Source of the DNA: Sapientia aquatica
GTDB taxonomy: Bacteria > Pseudomonadota > Gammaproteobacteria > Burkholderiales > Burkholderiaceae_D
Reading direction: 5' to 3'
DNA length: 64,000 nucleotides
NCBI RefSeq assembly: GCF_004358105.1
Contig: NZ_SMYL01000004.1
Span: forward strand, 248,001 to 312,000
Shown piece after piece: positions 45,651 to 55,077 of the stretch. The notes beneath the pieces are model-generated. The model was given only the letters and a program-made list of their open reading frames with translations, was not told the origin of the DNA and did no database searches. The translations under genes were made by a program, and so were the position numbers. How positions within the stretch are numbered: position 1 is the stretch's first letter; every line of letters begins with the position of its first letter.

Positions 45651-47051
45651 TCAATGCACTAAATTAGTCCAGTGCGATGCAAACACATAGACCGACAAAA
45701 TAAAGCCCAAAATCACATTAATCACCACACCAGCGCTAAAGGCCAAGAACGGCTTTTTACCCGCATGCGCCAACTCGCTAAAGCGGGTCGTCAAACCAAT
45801 GCTAAAGAAGCAGAAAATGAATGACCAGGTACGCAGATTTTTAATCGGATCGGATAAATTCGGCGCAACCAATTTACCAAAATCGGCCAAGCTATAGTGC
45901 TGCGCTACCCAGGTAATAATCAGTGAAGCGATCACAAAACCAATCACAAATTTAGGAAAGCGCCACCAGATTTCGGCGGCATCGGCCTTGCGACCGGATT
46001 CGCTTTTCTCCCAACGCGTGGTTGCGATCACGGCTAGTACAAAAGCCCAAATCCCAATCCACACATCGCGCCCTACGACCTTCATCAAGGTAAATGCCCA
46101 GACCGCTTGATCGGCGTTTCCGGTAATGCCCGGCGCCTGTCCTGCATAGCCACCGTACGCTTGCGCTGCGGCGAAACCGGCGGCGTCAGCAAACTCTGAT
46201 GTGCCTATCCACGCACCGGCTACGCCGGTTGGTAATTCCAAATAACGGGAAGTTAGCGGCAACACAAAAATCATCACAATCGCCCAAATAATGACCACCG
46301 TAATCGACACCGAAGCGTGTTCTTTTTTGGCGCCCACGGCACCCGCAATCGCAATCGATGCCGACACACCGCAGACCGCACCACCGGCGGCCAAGGTCGC
46401 GGCAAAGCGGCGATCTAAACCTAAACGTAAGGCCACATTAAAGATCACCAAAAACGTCACGATAGAAACGATAGACGCTTGGAAAATCGCCACTGGCCCG
46501 GCCCACAACAACAAGGTAAACGGCAAGGTAGCGCCCAGCAAAATAATGCCGACCTTAACGTAAAACTCAACCCGAAATCCACTCTTTAACCACGCGGGCA
46601 AAATCGCGCTATTCGAGATAACCAAGCCCAATAACAACGCCACCAAAGGCGGTTCCAGATTGTATTTATTGGCTTGCGTCCATTGACCAATTGCAAAAAT
46701 CAGAATCGAAAAAGCGTACAAGAAAATAAACGAAGGAATGAATTCGCGCAGCTTGGCTCCCAAGGTTTTTAGCGCTACCGAAAACAGTACCAGCCACAAC
46801 GCAAACTGCGCCACATAGCGATCCGCATTGCCCGCAAAGTGCTTACCTAAGTCTTCAAAGCTGGTCCATTTGGCGGGCGTGACGGCAATCCACTTTAGGC
46901 TGCTGCCGTTGAGGAATAACAAATAGCCCACCAGTACCAAACCAACACCGACCCAAATCGCCCACCAATCTTCTTTCAGCCACAGCTCGCGCCAACCCAA
47001 TGCTTTGGCTGGCGCGGGCTGCGCTGCTGCATCTACCGCAATTGAACTCAT
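45651..47051 (-). CDS. YeiH-family putative sulfate/sulfite exporter
   Basis: 466 residues with about ten to twelve membrane helices and the UPF0324/YeiH pattern (LGLVISNSAILPAWLKSGFR, VGIILLGATLPFTLLLWAGP, LAAGGAVCGVSASIAIAGAV). The family is annotated as putative sulfate exporters on limited evidence. The 60-residue N-terminal extension before the usual start region carries one extra helix. AAGGAAG upstream supports the ATG. It follows metY by 35 bases on the same strand, a sulfur-metabolism context that fits export of a sulfur anion or organosulfonate. Confidence 0.88.
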   Translation of the reverse strand: MSSIAVDAAAQPAPAKALGWRELWLKEDWWAIWVGVGLVLVGYLLFLNGSSLKWIAVTPAKWTSFEDLGKHFAGNADRYVAQFALWLVLFSVALKTLGAKLREFIPSFIFLYAFSILIFAIGQWTQANKYNLEPPLVALLLGLVISNSAILPAWLKSGFRVEFYVKVGIILLGATLPFTLLLWAGPVAIFQASIVSIVTFLVIFNVALRLGLDRRFAATLAAGGAVCGVSASIAIAGAVGAKKEHASVSITVVIIWAIVMIFVLPLTSRYLELPTGVAGAWIGTSEFADAAGFAAAQAYGGYAGQAPGITGNADQAVWAFTLMKVVGRDVWIGIWAFVLAVIATTRWEKSESGRKADAAEIWWRFPKFVIGFVIASLIITWVAQHYSLADFGKLVAPNLSDPIKNLRTWSFIFCFFSIGLTTRFSELAHAGKKPFLAFSAGVVINVILGFILSVYVFASHWTNLVH

Positions 47052-47086
47052 GTTGCTTCCTTCTCTTTTGTTGTTGTCACTTCAAA

Positions 47087-48358
47087 TTAAACAGCCGCTA
47101 AAGCTTGTTCTAAATCGGCAATCAAATCGTCGCTGTGTTCAATCCCAATCGACAAGCGCACGGTGTCTTCGGTCACGCCTGCTTTCGCCAATTCTTCGGG
47201 ATTGAGTTGGCGGTGCGTGGTAGAAGCGGGATGGCAAGCCAAGGATTTGGCGTCGCCGATATTGACTAGGCGGGTGAACAATTGCAGCGCATCTTGGAAT
47301 TTGGTTCCGCCCACGATGCCGCCTTGGACACCAAACGTTAAGATGCCGGATGGACGTCCGCCTAAATATTTTTGCGCCAAGGCGTGATCGGGATGATCGG
47401 GCAGTCCAGAATAATTCACCCACTTCACTTTGGCGTGGCCTTGCAAATACTTGGCAATCTTGATCGTGTTTTCAGTAATGCGATCCATGCGCAGGGCTAA
47501 GGTCTCGATGCCTTGCAAGATCAAGAAAGCATTAAATGGCGAAATGGCTGCGCCGGTATTACGGAGCGGGACAACACGGGCTCGACCAATAAAGGCAGCT
47601 TCGCCTAAGGCTTCGGTGTACACCACGCCGTGATAAGACACATCCGGTTCATTTAAGCGGCGGAATTTTTCTTTGTGCTTGGCCCACGGGAATTTGCCCG
47701 AATCGACAATCACACCGCCAATCGAATTACCGTGGCCGCCCAGATATTTGGTCAGCGAATGAATCACAATATCCGCGCCGTGTTCAAACGGACGCAACAA
47801 ATAAGGCGTAGGCACGGTGTTATCGACAATCAACGGAATCCCGTTGTCATGCGCAATCGCGGCAATGGCAGCGATGTCGGTCACATTGCCTAAGGGTTTA
47901 CCAATCGATTCGACATAAATTGCTTTGGTTTTATCGTCGATTAATTTTCGAAACGACTCCGGATCACGTTGATCTGCAAAGCGGGTAGTAATGCCAAATT
48001 GCGGAAAAGTGTGGGCAAATAAGTTATAGGTTCCGCCGTACAAGGTCGCAGCAGAAACGATATTGTCGCCCGCTTCCGCGATCGTTTGAATCGCATACGT
48101 GATCGCTGCTTGACCGGATGCCACCGCTAACGCGGCGATGCCGCCTTCTAATAAGGCCACCCGTTTTTCCAGCACATCTTGGGTCGGATTCATGATGCGC
48201 GTATAGATGTTGCCCGCGACTTTTAAATCAAACAAATCCGCGCCGTGTTGCGTGCTATCAAATGCGTAAGACGTGGTTTGATAAATCGGTACCGCCGCTG
48301 CCTTAGTGGTTGGGTCAGGTGAATAGCCGCCGTGAACAGCAATCGTTTCAAGCTTCAT
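47087..48358 (-). CDS. metY: O-acetylhomoserine sulfhydrylase (MetY)
   Basis: 423 residues from the ATG at 48358 (MKLETIAVHGGYSPDPTTKA), which has AAAGGA at the right distance; an in-frame ATG 21 bases earlier is less likely. It is a PLP enzyme of the cystathionine-gamma-synthase family: SLTKYLGGHGNS contains the PLP Lys204, and ASGQAAITYAI the substrate helix. It makes homocysteine directly from O-acetylhomoserine and sulfide. It can carry 1-5% cysteine-synthase side activity in some species. The YeiH-like transporter follows and probably shares the transcript. Confidence 0.94.
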   Translation of the reverse strand: MKLETIAVHGGYSPDPTTKAAAVPIYQTTSYAFDSTQHGADLFDLKVAGNIYTRIMNPTQDVLEKRVALLEGGIAALAVASGQAAITYAIQTIAEAGDNIVSAATLYGGTYNLFAHTFPQFGITTRFADQRDPESFRKLIDDKTKAIYVESIGKPLGNVTDIAAIAAIAHDNGIPLIVDNTVPTPYLLRPFEHGADIVIHSLTKYLGGHGNSIGGVIVDSGKFPWAKHKEKFRRLNEPDVSYHGVVYTEALGEAAFIGRARVVPLRNTGAAISPFNAFLILQGIETLALRMDRITENTIKIAKYLQGHAKVKWVNYSGLPDHPDHALAQKYLGGRPSGILTFGVQGGIVGGTKFQDALQLFTRLVNIGDAKSLACHPASTTHRQLNPEELAKAGVTEDTVRLSIGIEHSDDLIADLEQALAAV

Positions 48359-48662
48359 GTCTGTTTCCTTTGTGAGCACAAAATGGTCAGAGTGACCGAA
48401 ATTAGTTTGCGCTATGGTAGAAACAAGCCATGAATCTGAGCAACGAATTAATTGCTATATCGATAGTTAGTTTTTCGCATAAGAAAATAGCGAGCACATG
48501 CAAAATGTGAATTGTGGCGATTGTCTTTGTGAAAGCTGCTGGAGCAATGATTGACCACCCAACGTCGCGCGTCGGCACGCTGGGTGGGTGGAGCAAAACA
48601 GGAGTTATTGCACGATTGAGGCAACCACCAGGGTTGCCCCTGCGACGCAAATGCAGTGCAGC
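48359..48662. other. Intergenic region upstream of metY
   Basis: 304 bases with no convincing gene. A GGTCA-CTC-TGACC hairpin lies about 25 bases before the metY start, and a CCACCCA/TGGGTGG hairpin at 48555-48587 is probably the transcript end of the MFS gene. I saw no match to the SAM or SAH riboswitch consensus. Confidence 0.5.
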
Positions 48663-49979
48663 TTACAACGCCACGTCGCGCGTTTCGCGCATCGATGTCA
48701 CCGCGATAAAACTCAATAGCGCCGCAGCAGAAACATAATAGCCAACCCAGCTTAAACCGCCGCGTTCAACCAACATTTGCGCGATGAATGGCGCAATTGA
48801 CGCGCCAATGATGCCGCCGATGTTGTACGAAATCGACGCGCCGGTGTAACGCACCGCGGTGGGAAAAATCTCAGGCAGCAAGGCACCCATCGGGCCGAAG
48901 GTAAAGCCCATCAAAAATAATTCGATAATCAAAAACAGCGCGACCAACAGCGTGCTGCCACTGCCCAGCAAAGGCTGCATCGCAAAGCCGGACAAGAAGG
49001 CGCACAATGCGCCCAACATCAACACCGGCTTGCGTCCCCATTTATCGCTCGCCCACGCCGAAATCGGGGTAGCCAATCCCATAAACACCACCGCCAAACA
49101 CAACAAGCCCAAAAACTCGGGCTTGGTGAAATGCAGATTTTTAACACCATACGACAAGGAGAACACGGTCGAAATATAAAACAAGGCATAGCACACCACC
49201 ATCGCTAATGAGCCTTGCAATACCGGTTTGAAATGCCGACTAAAAATCGTCGCAATCGGGAATTTGACTTGTTCCTTGTGTTTCACCGCGGCCATAAATA
49301 CCGGCGATTCGTGCAATTTCAAACGCACATACAAACCAACAATAACCAGCACCGCACTCAACACAAAGGGAATACGCCAGCCCCAGCTTTTAAATTGCTC
49401 GTCGCTCAAACTCAGCGCCAAGCCAAAAAATAAACCGTTGGCTAGCAAGAATCCAATCGATGGGCCCAATTGCGGAAACATGCCGAACCACGCGCGTTTT
49501 CCGGCGGGCGCATTTTCGGTAGCTAATAGCGCCGCGCCGCCCCATTCGCCTCCTAAACCAATTCCCTGCCCGAAGCGTAAGACGCACAACAAGATCGGCG
49601 CTAACGTACCGATGCTGTCGTAACCCGGCAGAAATCCAATCAAAGTGGTCGAAATCCCCATCACCAATAAAGACGCGACCAAAGTCGATTTGCGTCCTAT
49701 CCGATCGCCAAAGTGACCAAACAAGGCCGAGCCGATTGGTCGCGCTAAAAACGCAATTCCAAAGGTCAAAAACGCATTCAAGGTCTGTGCGGTAGAAGAA
49801 TCGTGTGGGAAAAACGTCGGCCCAATCACCAGCGCGGCGGCGGTGGCAAACACATAGAAATCAAAAAACTCAATCGCGGTGCCAATAAAACTCGCCACCG
49901 CAACGCGGGTTGGCGAGTTGGTCGGTGCGAGCTGCGCTGGGTTGGAATGGGGAGTTGGGTGGCTTGATTGGTCGCTCAT
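48663..49979 (-). CDS. MFS transporter, metabolite:H+ symporter (MHS) family
   Basis: 438 residues with twelve helices. AFLARPIGSALFGHFGDRIGRK is the family motif A with the R-P-I-G-S pair, and RFGQGIGLGGEWGGAALLATENAP is the MHS signature near TM4-5. The group imports organic acids such as shikimate, alpha-ketoglutarate, citrate or proline/betaine. The substrate is not predictable here. The ribosome site is weak. It is divergent from pgaA, with 498 bases in between. Confidence 0.9.
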   Translation of the reverse strand: MSDQSSHPTPHSNPAQLAPTNSPTRVAVASFIGTAIEFFDFYVFATAAALVIGPTFFPHDSSTAQTLNAFLTFGIAFLARPIGSALFGHFGDRIGRKSTLVASLLVMGISTTLIGFLPGYDSIGTLAPILLCVLRFGQGIGLGGEWGGAALLATENAPAGKRAWFGMFPQLGPSIGFLLANGLFFGLALSLSDEQFKSWGWRIPFVLSAVLVIVGLYVRLKLHESPVFMAAVKHKEQVKFPIATIFSRHFKPVLQGSLAMVVCYALFYISTVFSLSYGVKNLHFTKPEFLGLLCLAVVFMGLATPISAWASDKWGRKPVLMLGALCAFLSGFAMQPLLGSGSTLLVALFLIIELFLMGFTFGPMGALLPEIFPTAVRYTGASISYNIGGIIGASIAPFIAQMLVERGGLSWVGYYVSAAALLSFIAVTSMRETRDVAL

Positions 49980-50477
49980 AGTGGTTTGTTGTTAGTGATG
50001 ATTATTAATGCCGCGGCTGGTTGATTTTTTTGCACGCCAAATAGTGCCACGGATGGGATACGGCGGCAATAAACCGGCCCACGCGCCAAGAAAAATAATG
50101 GAATTGAAATTGAATTTGGCAATGTGTTGTGAGAGCAATTGATTGGCGCATTGATTGGCCGAAGGAACGGAAAACAGCGCAGCAAATTTAACGATTTTCG
50201 ATTTTGAATTGTTAAATTTAATTGAATCGCAGCAATAGTTAAATATTTCAAGGATAATTCCGAAAATTGTGTCTTTGCGTCCATCGCTGCTAGGAAAATT
50301 GTGTTCGACACGGAACCGACGGCAAGTCGGATTCCTGTAAATTCTTTAACCAAGACAAGGCAAATCAGCGCCGCAATGTCGCCCTCCATTTAACAATGCG
50401 GACCAGCCAACAACGCGCCGCCGATCTGCCAAGGCGCAGCACAGTCGCAGCCCAATGTAGCCCAAATTAGTGAGTCA
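49980..50477. other. Divergent intergenic region and long pgaA leader
   Basis: 498 bases without a convincing gene. AAATTTAAC (50184-50192) and GTTAAATTT (50211-50219) form a perfect AT-rich inverted repeat. GGAA-CCGAC...GTCGG-A-TTCC at 50312-50335 forms a hairpin with GGA at the base. GGA motifs recur (AAGGA near 50250, AGGA near 50291, ACGGA near 50310, CGGA near 50327 and 50399), and the start lacks a strong ribosome site. This resembles the CsrA-controlled pgaA leader of E. coli. Confidence 0.45.
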
Positions 50478-52994
50478 ATGAGAGTGCTTAAACGTCGTCA
50501 ATTTCTCAGAACTCGTGCAATGATTCTGTCTGGTTGTTTTATCTTGCACGCTTCTCAAGCAGCCGTCCTGCAGAAAGACTACGACCTCGTCATCGCTTCC
50601 ACCAAAGGTAATTTGAACGCTGCACAACTGGCGCCGGCAATTGATCAACTACGTCAGTGGCATGAGGACGAGCCGCAGAATCTGCATATTGTGTTTGACT
50701 TAATCGCGCTGCATGACAAAGCTGGCGACTTTGCGGCTGCCGCAACCTTGGTGCAACAAATTGAATTAACCAAAGCGCCCGATTACGCAATCCGCTCGGC
50801 AGCACATGCATTGCTCAAAACCGGCCAATTCACTCAGGCCGAGCAAGCCTATCAATTGTTGCTCAGCAAAACACCGAATGAGCGCGAACTACAAGCCGGT
50901 TTGGTGTATGCGTGGCTGGGCCAACAGCGCAGCCAAGAAGCGCTCGATTATCTCGACCACATTTTGACCGCGGAACGCGATCCCAGCGCGCCGCCGCTGG
51001 CGAGTAATTTGCCGATCATTATTGCGCTGGCCGAAGTCCATGAGCAGCGCCATGAGTGGTTGCAAGCGGCGGGTGGTTTTCACCAAGCGTTGCAGATTAA
51101 TCCCGATTTTCGCTATGCCAAACGCGGTTTAGTTTTTATGCTCGACCAAGCTGGGGCGATTTATTTAGCCAATTATTTCGCCCAACTTTATCGCGATGTA
51201 TTTAGTCCAGAAGAACAGTACAAATTTGCCCATGCGGATTCGGCGCTCACAATTCGTTACGGCAAAGCGCAATTGGCTACCGATAATACCCGCGCTCGCT
51301 TTACTACTACCGACATTGCGCTCGATGAAAATACCGCGCTGTCACAGCAATACGGCGTCACCAACAAAGCCAAATTTGACCGCATCATTGCCTTGGATGA
51401 CCGCGCTGCGATGCAGGAAGTGATTGCGCTGTATCAGCAACTGATCGCCGACAAAGTGGAGATTCCGAACTATGTGAAATCATCGGTAGCCGATGCGTAT
51501 TTGTATTTACAGCAGCCAGAAGCGGCGCGCGATATGTATGTGGATTTGATTGACCATTGGGATTCATCCGATCCATCGGGCTTAATCGATCTGCAAGCTA
51601 TGTTGATTTATGCCTACGGTGACGCAGGACAATACGCGCAAGCCGAAGCCTTAGCTCAGCAAATGGTGCAGCAGCAAGCGCAGCGAGTTCCTAAGGGGAA
51701 GAACGCGCCGCGAACCATGAGCGCGGCGTATTTACGCGCCTTGATTATTCATGCCAATCTGCAAAAAAATAACGATCACTTGGATGCTGCGCAAAGCCAA
51801 ATCACCGCTTTGTATAGGGATGCGCCGTTTAACAATGATCTTCGTTCTTCTTGGGCGTCCTTGCTCTCGGCACGCGATCATCCACGCGCTAGCTTGGACG
51901 AATATACGCTACTGCAAATTGATCAGCCCAATTCCATCGAAGCGGCTTTGGGCCGGGCGGAATTGTTATTGTCCTTGGACGAATTCAATCAATCGAAAGC
52001 GCTGCTACCCGCGTTGATCGACAATTTTCCTGAAAACAAACAAGTACAAAATCTGGCCCAACGCATCGCCAATTACGACCAACCGCTGTATCGCTTAGAG
52101 ACCACGCTAGGTCATGGCGCGGCTAAAAGCGGGGCGGATTCGATATCGAGTGCGGTGGTGTACACCGCGCCATTATTGTTAGACGGACAAAGCGATCAAC
52201 CAAATAACACGTCCGATTGGTGCAGCAATCATCTACGCTTGTTTGCGCGGGTCGATCATAGTTCTGGCAACACCATCGATGGTACCTCGGCAAACCGCAG
52301 CCGCGCTGGTGTCGGCATCGATTATCGGGCCGAGAATTTGAGCGCCGAGGCGCAGTTCAATCACACCTTAAACAGTATCCACAATAATGGTGTCGCTCTC
52401 GCGCTGAATTGGGCAATCTCGGACAACTGGCGCACTCGCGTCTTGGTCGATACCAACATCATCGATTTAGCTCCGGTAGCGATGAACTTAGGTATCTCGG
52501 CTAAGCAAGAAAAATTCGGGCTTGATTGGAGTCAAAACGAAGCGCGCAAAGCTGGTGCGGAACTATCGAGCACACAGTATTCCGACACCAATGTCCGCAA
52601 AGCCGTTTATAGCTGGTGGATGGAGCGTTGGGTCAGCGAACCGATTTATAAAATCAATACCGTACTGGGTTTTGCTAGCTCGCGTAATAGCTTAGCGAAT
52701 CGCGCTTACTACAATCCAAGCCAAGACCAAGAACTCGACCTCGACATCAAAGCGGAGTGGCTCACTTGGCAGCGCTATAAGCGTTCGTTCCGCCAGCGCG
52801 TCGATTTGACCTTGGGACATTATTGGGAAACTGGTTATAGCTCGGGCGCCACGTCGGGATTGCGCTACGAGCACGAATGGAATTTTGAAAACGAATTCGG
52901 ATTTAGCTACGGAGTTGGGAGGAATTTCCATCCCTACGACGGCACGCGCGAATACCGCAATTATTTTTACTTGAATTTAACGGGAAGAATCTGA
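50478..52994 (+). CDS. pgaA: PgaA, PNAG export porin
   Basis: 838 residues. A signal peptide (cleavage near SQA-AVL) precedes a periplasmic TPR superhelix (about 40-530; ALLKTGQFTQAEQAYQLLLS, WLGQQRSQEALDYL) and a C-terminal outer-membrane barrel ending in YFYLNLTGRI. In E. coli the TPR part binds PgaB and guides the partly deacetylated polymer into the pore. The stop overlaps the pgaB start by one base (TGATG). Full length, and no damage seen. Confidence 0.93.
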   Translation: MRVLKRRQFLRTRAMILSGCFILHASQAAVLQKDYDLVIASTKGNLNAAQLAPAIDQLRQWHEDEPQNLHIVFDLIALHDKAGDFAAAATLVQQIELTKAPDYAIRSAAHALLKTGQFTQAEQAYQLLLSKTPNERELQAGLVYAWLGQQRSQEALDYLDHILTAERDPSAPPLASNLPIIIALAEVHEQRHEWLQAAGGFHQALQINPDFRYAKRGLVFMLDQAGAIYLANYFAQLYRDVFSPEEQYKFAHADSALTIRYGKAQLATDNTRARFTTTDIALDENTALSQQYGVTNKAKFDRIIALDDRAAMQEVIALYQQLIADKVEIPNYVKSSVADAYLYLQQPEAARDMYVDLIDHWDSSDPSGLIDLQAMLIYAYGDAGQYAQAEALAQQMVQQQAQRVPKGKNAPRTMSAAYLRALIIHANLQKNNDHLDAAQSQITALYRDAPFNNDLRSSWASLLSARDHPRASLDEYTLLQIDQPNSIEAALGRAELLLSLDEFNQSKALLPALIDNFPENKQVQNLAQRIANYDQPLYRLETTLGHGAAKSGADSISSAVVYTAPLLLDGQSDQPNNTSDWCSNHLRLFARVDHSSGNTIDGTSANRSRAGVGIDYRAENLSAEAQFNHTLNSIHNNGVALALNWAISDNWRTRVLVDTNIIDLAPVAMNLGISAKQEKFGLDWSQNEARKAGAELSSTQYSDTNVRKAVYSWWMERWVSEPIYKINTVLGFASSRNSLANRAYYNPSQDQELDLDIKAEWLTWQRYKRSFRQRVDLTLGHYWETGYSSGATSGLRYEHEWNFENEFGFSYGVGRNFHPYDGTREYRNYFYLNLTGRI

Positions 52995-55075
52995 TGAATT
53001 GGCCTGCTGTTTCCTCCTTCACAACGATTAGGCTGCGCGCTGCGTTGCTCGGTCTGTGCTTAACACTGGCGGCATTATTACCGAGCGCACCAGTGACCGC
53101 TCAAGACCAGGCAACGCCGGCAGAACGACTGCTCAGCGCCGTGCCGCCAGCTAACGATCCGGCGCAAAGTTTTCGGGTGCTGTGTTACCACGACATACGC
53201 GACAATTTACCCGAGACGTTTAAAGACCATGTCGAACCAACGGCGGTGGATACGATTGAATTAATCCGCCACTTTACTTGGCTCAAAGAAAACGGTTATC
53301 AGCCAGTAAGCTTGCAGCAAATTATTGACGCGCGCGCTGGTAAAACGCCATTACCGGACAAAGCGATTTTGCTGACCTTTGATGATGGTTATAAGAGCGT
53401 GTACACCAAAGTTTATCCGCTGCTGCAGTTATTTCACTTTCCAGCGGTAATTGCAATTGTGGGCGATTGGATCGAGACACCCGCCGATAAAAAAGTCATG
53501 TTTGGAGACAATTTGCTCGGGCGCGATCAGTTTGCCAATTGGGACGACATCCGCGTGATGGTGGCGTCAGGCTTAGTCGAGGTCGCTTCCCATTCGCACG
53601 ATTTACACAAAGGGATACAGGCTAATCCGCAAGGTAATTCGCTGCCTGCGGCGATTACCCATCGCTACACGCCCAGCGATGCGAGCTATGAAACCGACGA
53701 GCAATATACCAAGCGCATCAACACCGATTTACAACGCAATTCCGATTTAATTGAGCGCAAACTGCATAAACGTCCGCGCGCCATGGTGTGGCCTTATGGA
53801 CGCTATAACTTAGCAACCACCAACTGGGCGGCCAGTGCGGGTATGCCGATTACCATGAACTTAGAATCCGGCCCCAACCGACCGACCGATACGTTGGCGC
53901 AAGTGCGGCGCACCTTAATCAACTTCAATACCGGCATCCCAGATCTCATCAATATGCTGCATGAACCGATCGATTATTCGGGTCGCGCCGTGCCGCTTGA
54001 GCGCGTGATTCACGTCGATCTGGATTACATCTACGACGCCAATCCTGCACAGCAAGAAATCAATCTATCGCGCTTACTCGATCGCATCAAACGAATACAC
54101 CCGACCACCGTGTATTTACAAGCCTTTGCCGATCCAGACGGAAAGGGCGTTGCGACGGCGTTGTATTTCCCGAATCGGCATTTACCGATGCGCTCGGATT
54201 TATTCTCACGAGCGGCGTGGCAGTTAAGTAATCGGGTTGGCGTTAAAGTGTATGCATGGATGCCAGTAATGGCGTTCGATTTACCTGCCACGAATCCTGC
54301 CGCGTCCAAGCTGGTGCAACTCATGCCCGACGCACCCGCCGCCGCTGCGGTCAATCGCTATCACCGCTTATCGATCTTCGATCCGCTGGTACAAAAAACC
54401 ATTACAGAGATTTACGAAGACTTAGGCAAAGCCGCGATCTTTAACGGTGTGCTGTTCCATGATGACGCGACGCTGTCTGACTTTGAGGACGCTAATCCCG
54501 CCGCCTTAAAAACCTATCACGACGAATGGCAGTTGCCCGATTCAATCAGCGACATTCGCAATGCGCCGGAAATGCGTCAACGTTGGATGGAACATAAAAT
54601 CGCCTATATCGACGCATTCACCATGCGCTTAGCCGCCACGCTACGCGCTTACCAACCAACGCTGCACACAGCGCGTAATTTGTACGCCCAGCCGGTATTA
54701 AATCCAGCATCGGAAGAATGGTACGCGCAAAGTTTGCCGCGCTTTTTAGCCAACTACGATTTCACCGCCGTTATGGCGATGCCCTATATGGAAGGCGCAT
54801 CCGATCCAGAGGGTTGGCTGAAAACCTTGTTTGAAAAAATACATTCGATTCCCGGCGCGCTCGACAAAACCGTTTTTGAATTGCAAAGCCGCGATTGGAA
54901 AACCAATCAAGCTATTCCAGCCGACACCTTAGCCGCGCAAATGCGTAGTCTGCATTTACAAGGTGCGCGGAATTTTGGTTATTACCCGGATGATTTCCAA
55001 GCCAACGTGCCCAACGAAGACATTATAAAGCCCGAAATTTCTGTTGAAACTAACGTGCCGGTGCCCGTGAAATAG
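52994..55075 (+). CDS. pgaB: PgaB, PNAG N-deacetylase and hydrolase-like protein
   Basis: 693 residues. After a signal peptide the N-terminal CE4 deacetylase domain shows TFDDGY (catalytic Asp and metal Asp) and SHSHDLH (metal His pair). The C-terminal GH153-like domain (about 330-690; HVDLDYIYDANPAQQEINLS, FHDDATLSDFEDANP) binds and can cleave the deacetylated polymer. In E. coli it is an outer-membrane lipoprotein; here I see no clear lipobox Cys near the N-terminus (the region reads LLPSAPVTAQDQ), so a soluble periplasmic form is possible. Confidence 0.94.
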   Translation: MNWPAVSSFTTIRLRAALLGLCLTLAALLPSAPVTAQDQATPAERLLSAVPPANDPAQSFRVLCYHDIRDNLPETFKDHVEPTAVDTIELIRHFTWLKENGYQPVSLQQIIDARAGKTPLPDKAILLTFDDGYKSVYTKVYPLLQLFHFPAVIAIVGDWIETPADKKVMFGDNLLGRDQFANWDDIRVMVASGLVEVASHSHDLHKGIQANPQGNSLPAAITHRYTPSDASYETDEQYTKRINTDLQRNSDLIERKLHKRPRAMVWPYGRYNLATTNWAASAGMPITMNLESGPNRPTDTLAQVRRTLINFNTGIPDLINMLHEPIDYSGRAVPLERVIHVDLDYIYDANPAQQEINLSRLLDRIKRIHPTTVYLQAFADPDGKGVATALYFPNRHLPMRSDLFSRAAWQLSNRVGVKVYAWMPVMAFDLPATNPAASKLVQLMPDAPAAAAVNRYHRLSIFDPLVQKTITEIYEDLGKAAIFNGVLFHDDATLSDFEDANPAALKTYHDEWQLPDSISDIRNAPEMRQRWMEHKIAYIDAFTMRLAATLRAYQPTLHTARNLYAQPVLNPASEEWYAQSLPRFLANYDFTAVMAMPYMEGASDPEGWLKTLFEKIHSIPGALDKTVFELQSRDWKTNQAIPADTLAAQMRSLHLQGARNFGYYPDDFQANVPNEDIIKPEISVETNVPVPVK

Positions 55076-55077
55076 TC

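Noticed and set aside
48402-48650. 82-codon minus-strand open frame upstream of metY
   Set aside because: Spans two hairpins and the likely promoter; composition is not protein-like and no good start site is seen.
48359-48662. SAM or SAH riboswitch before metY
   Set aside because: I looked for the conserved cores on the minus strand and found only a small GGTCA/TGACC hairpin, which is not sufficient.
49976-50389. 137-codon minus-strand open frame between the MFS gene and pgaA
   Set aside because: AT-rich leader sequence with repeats; no family pattern and no ribosome site.
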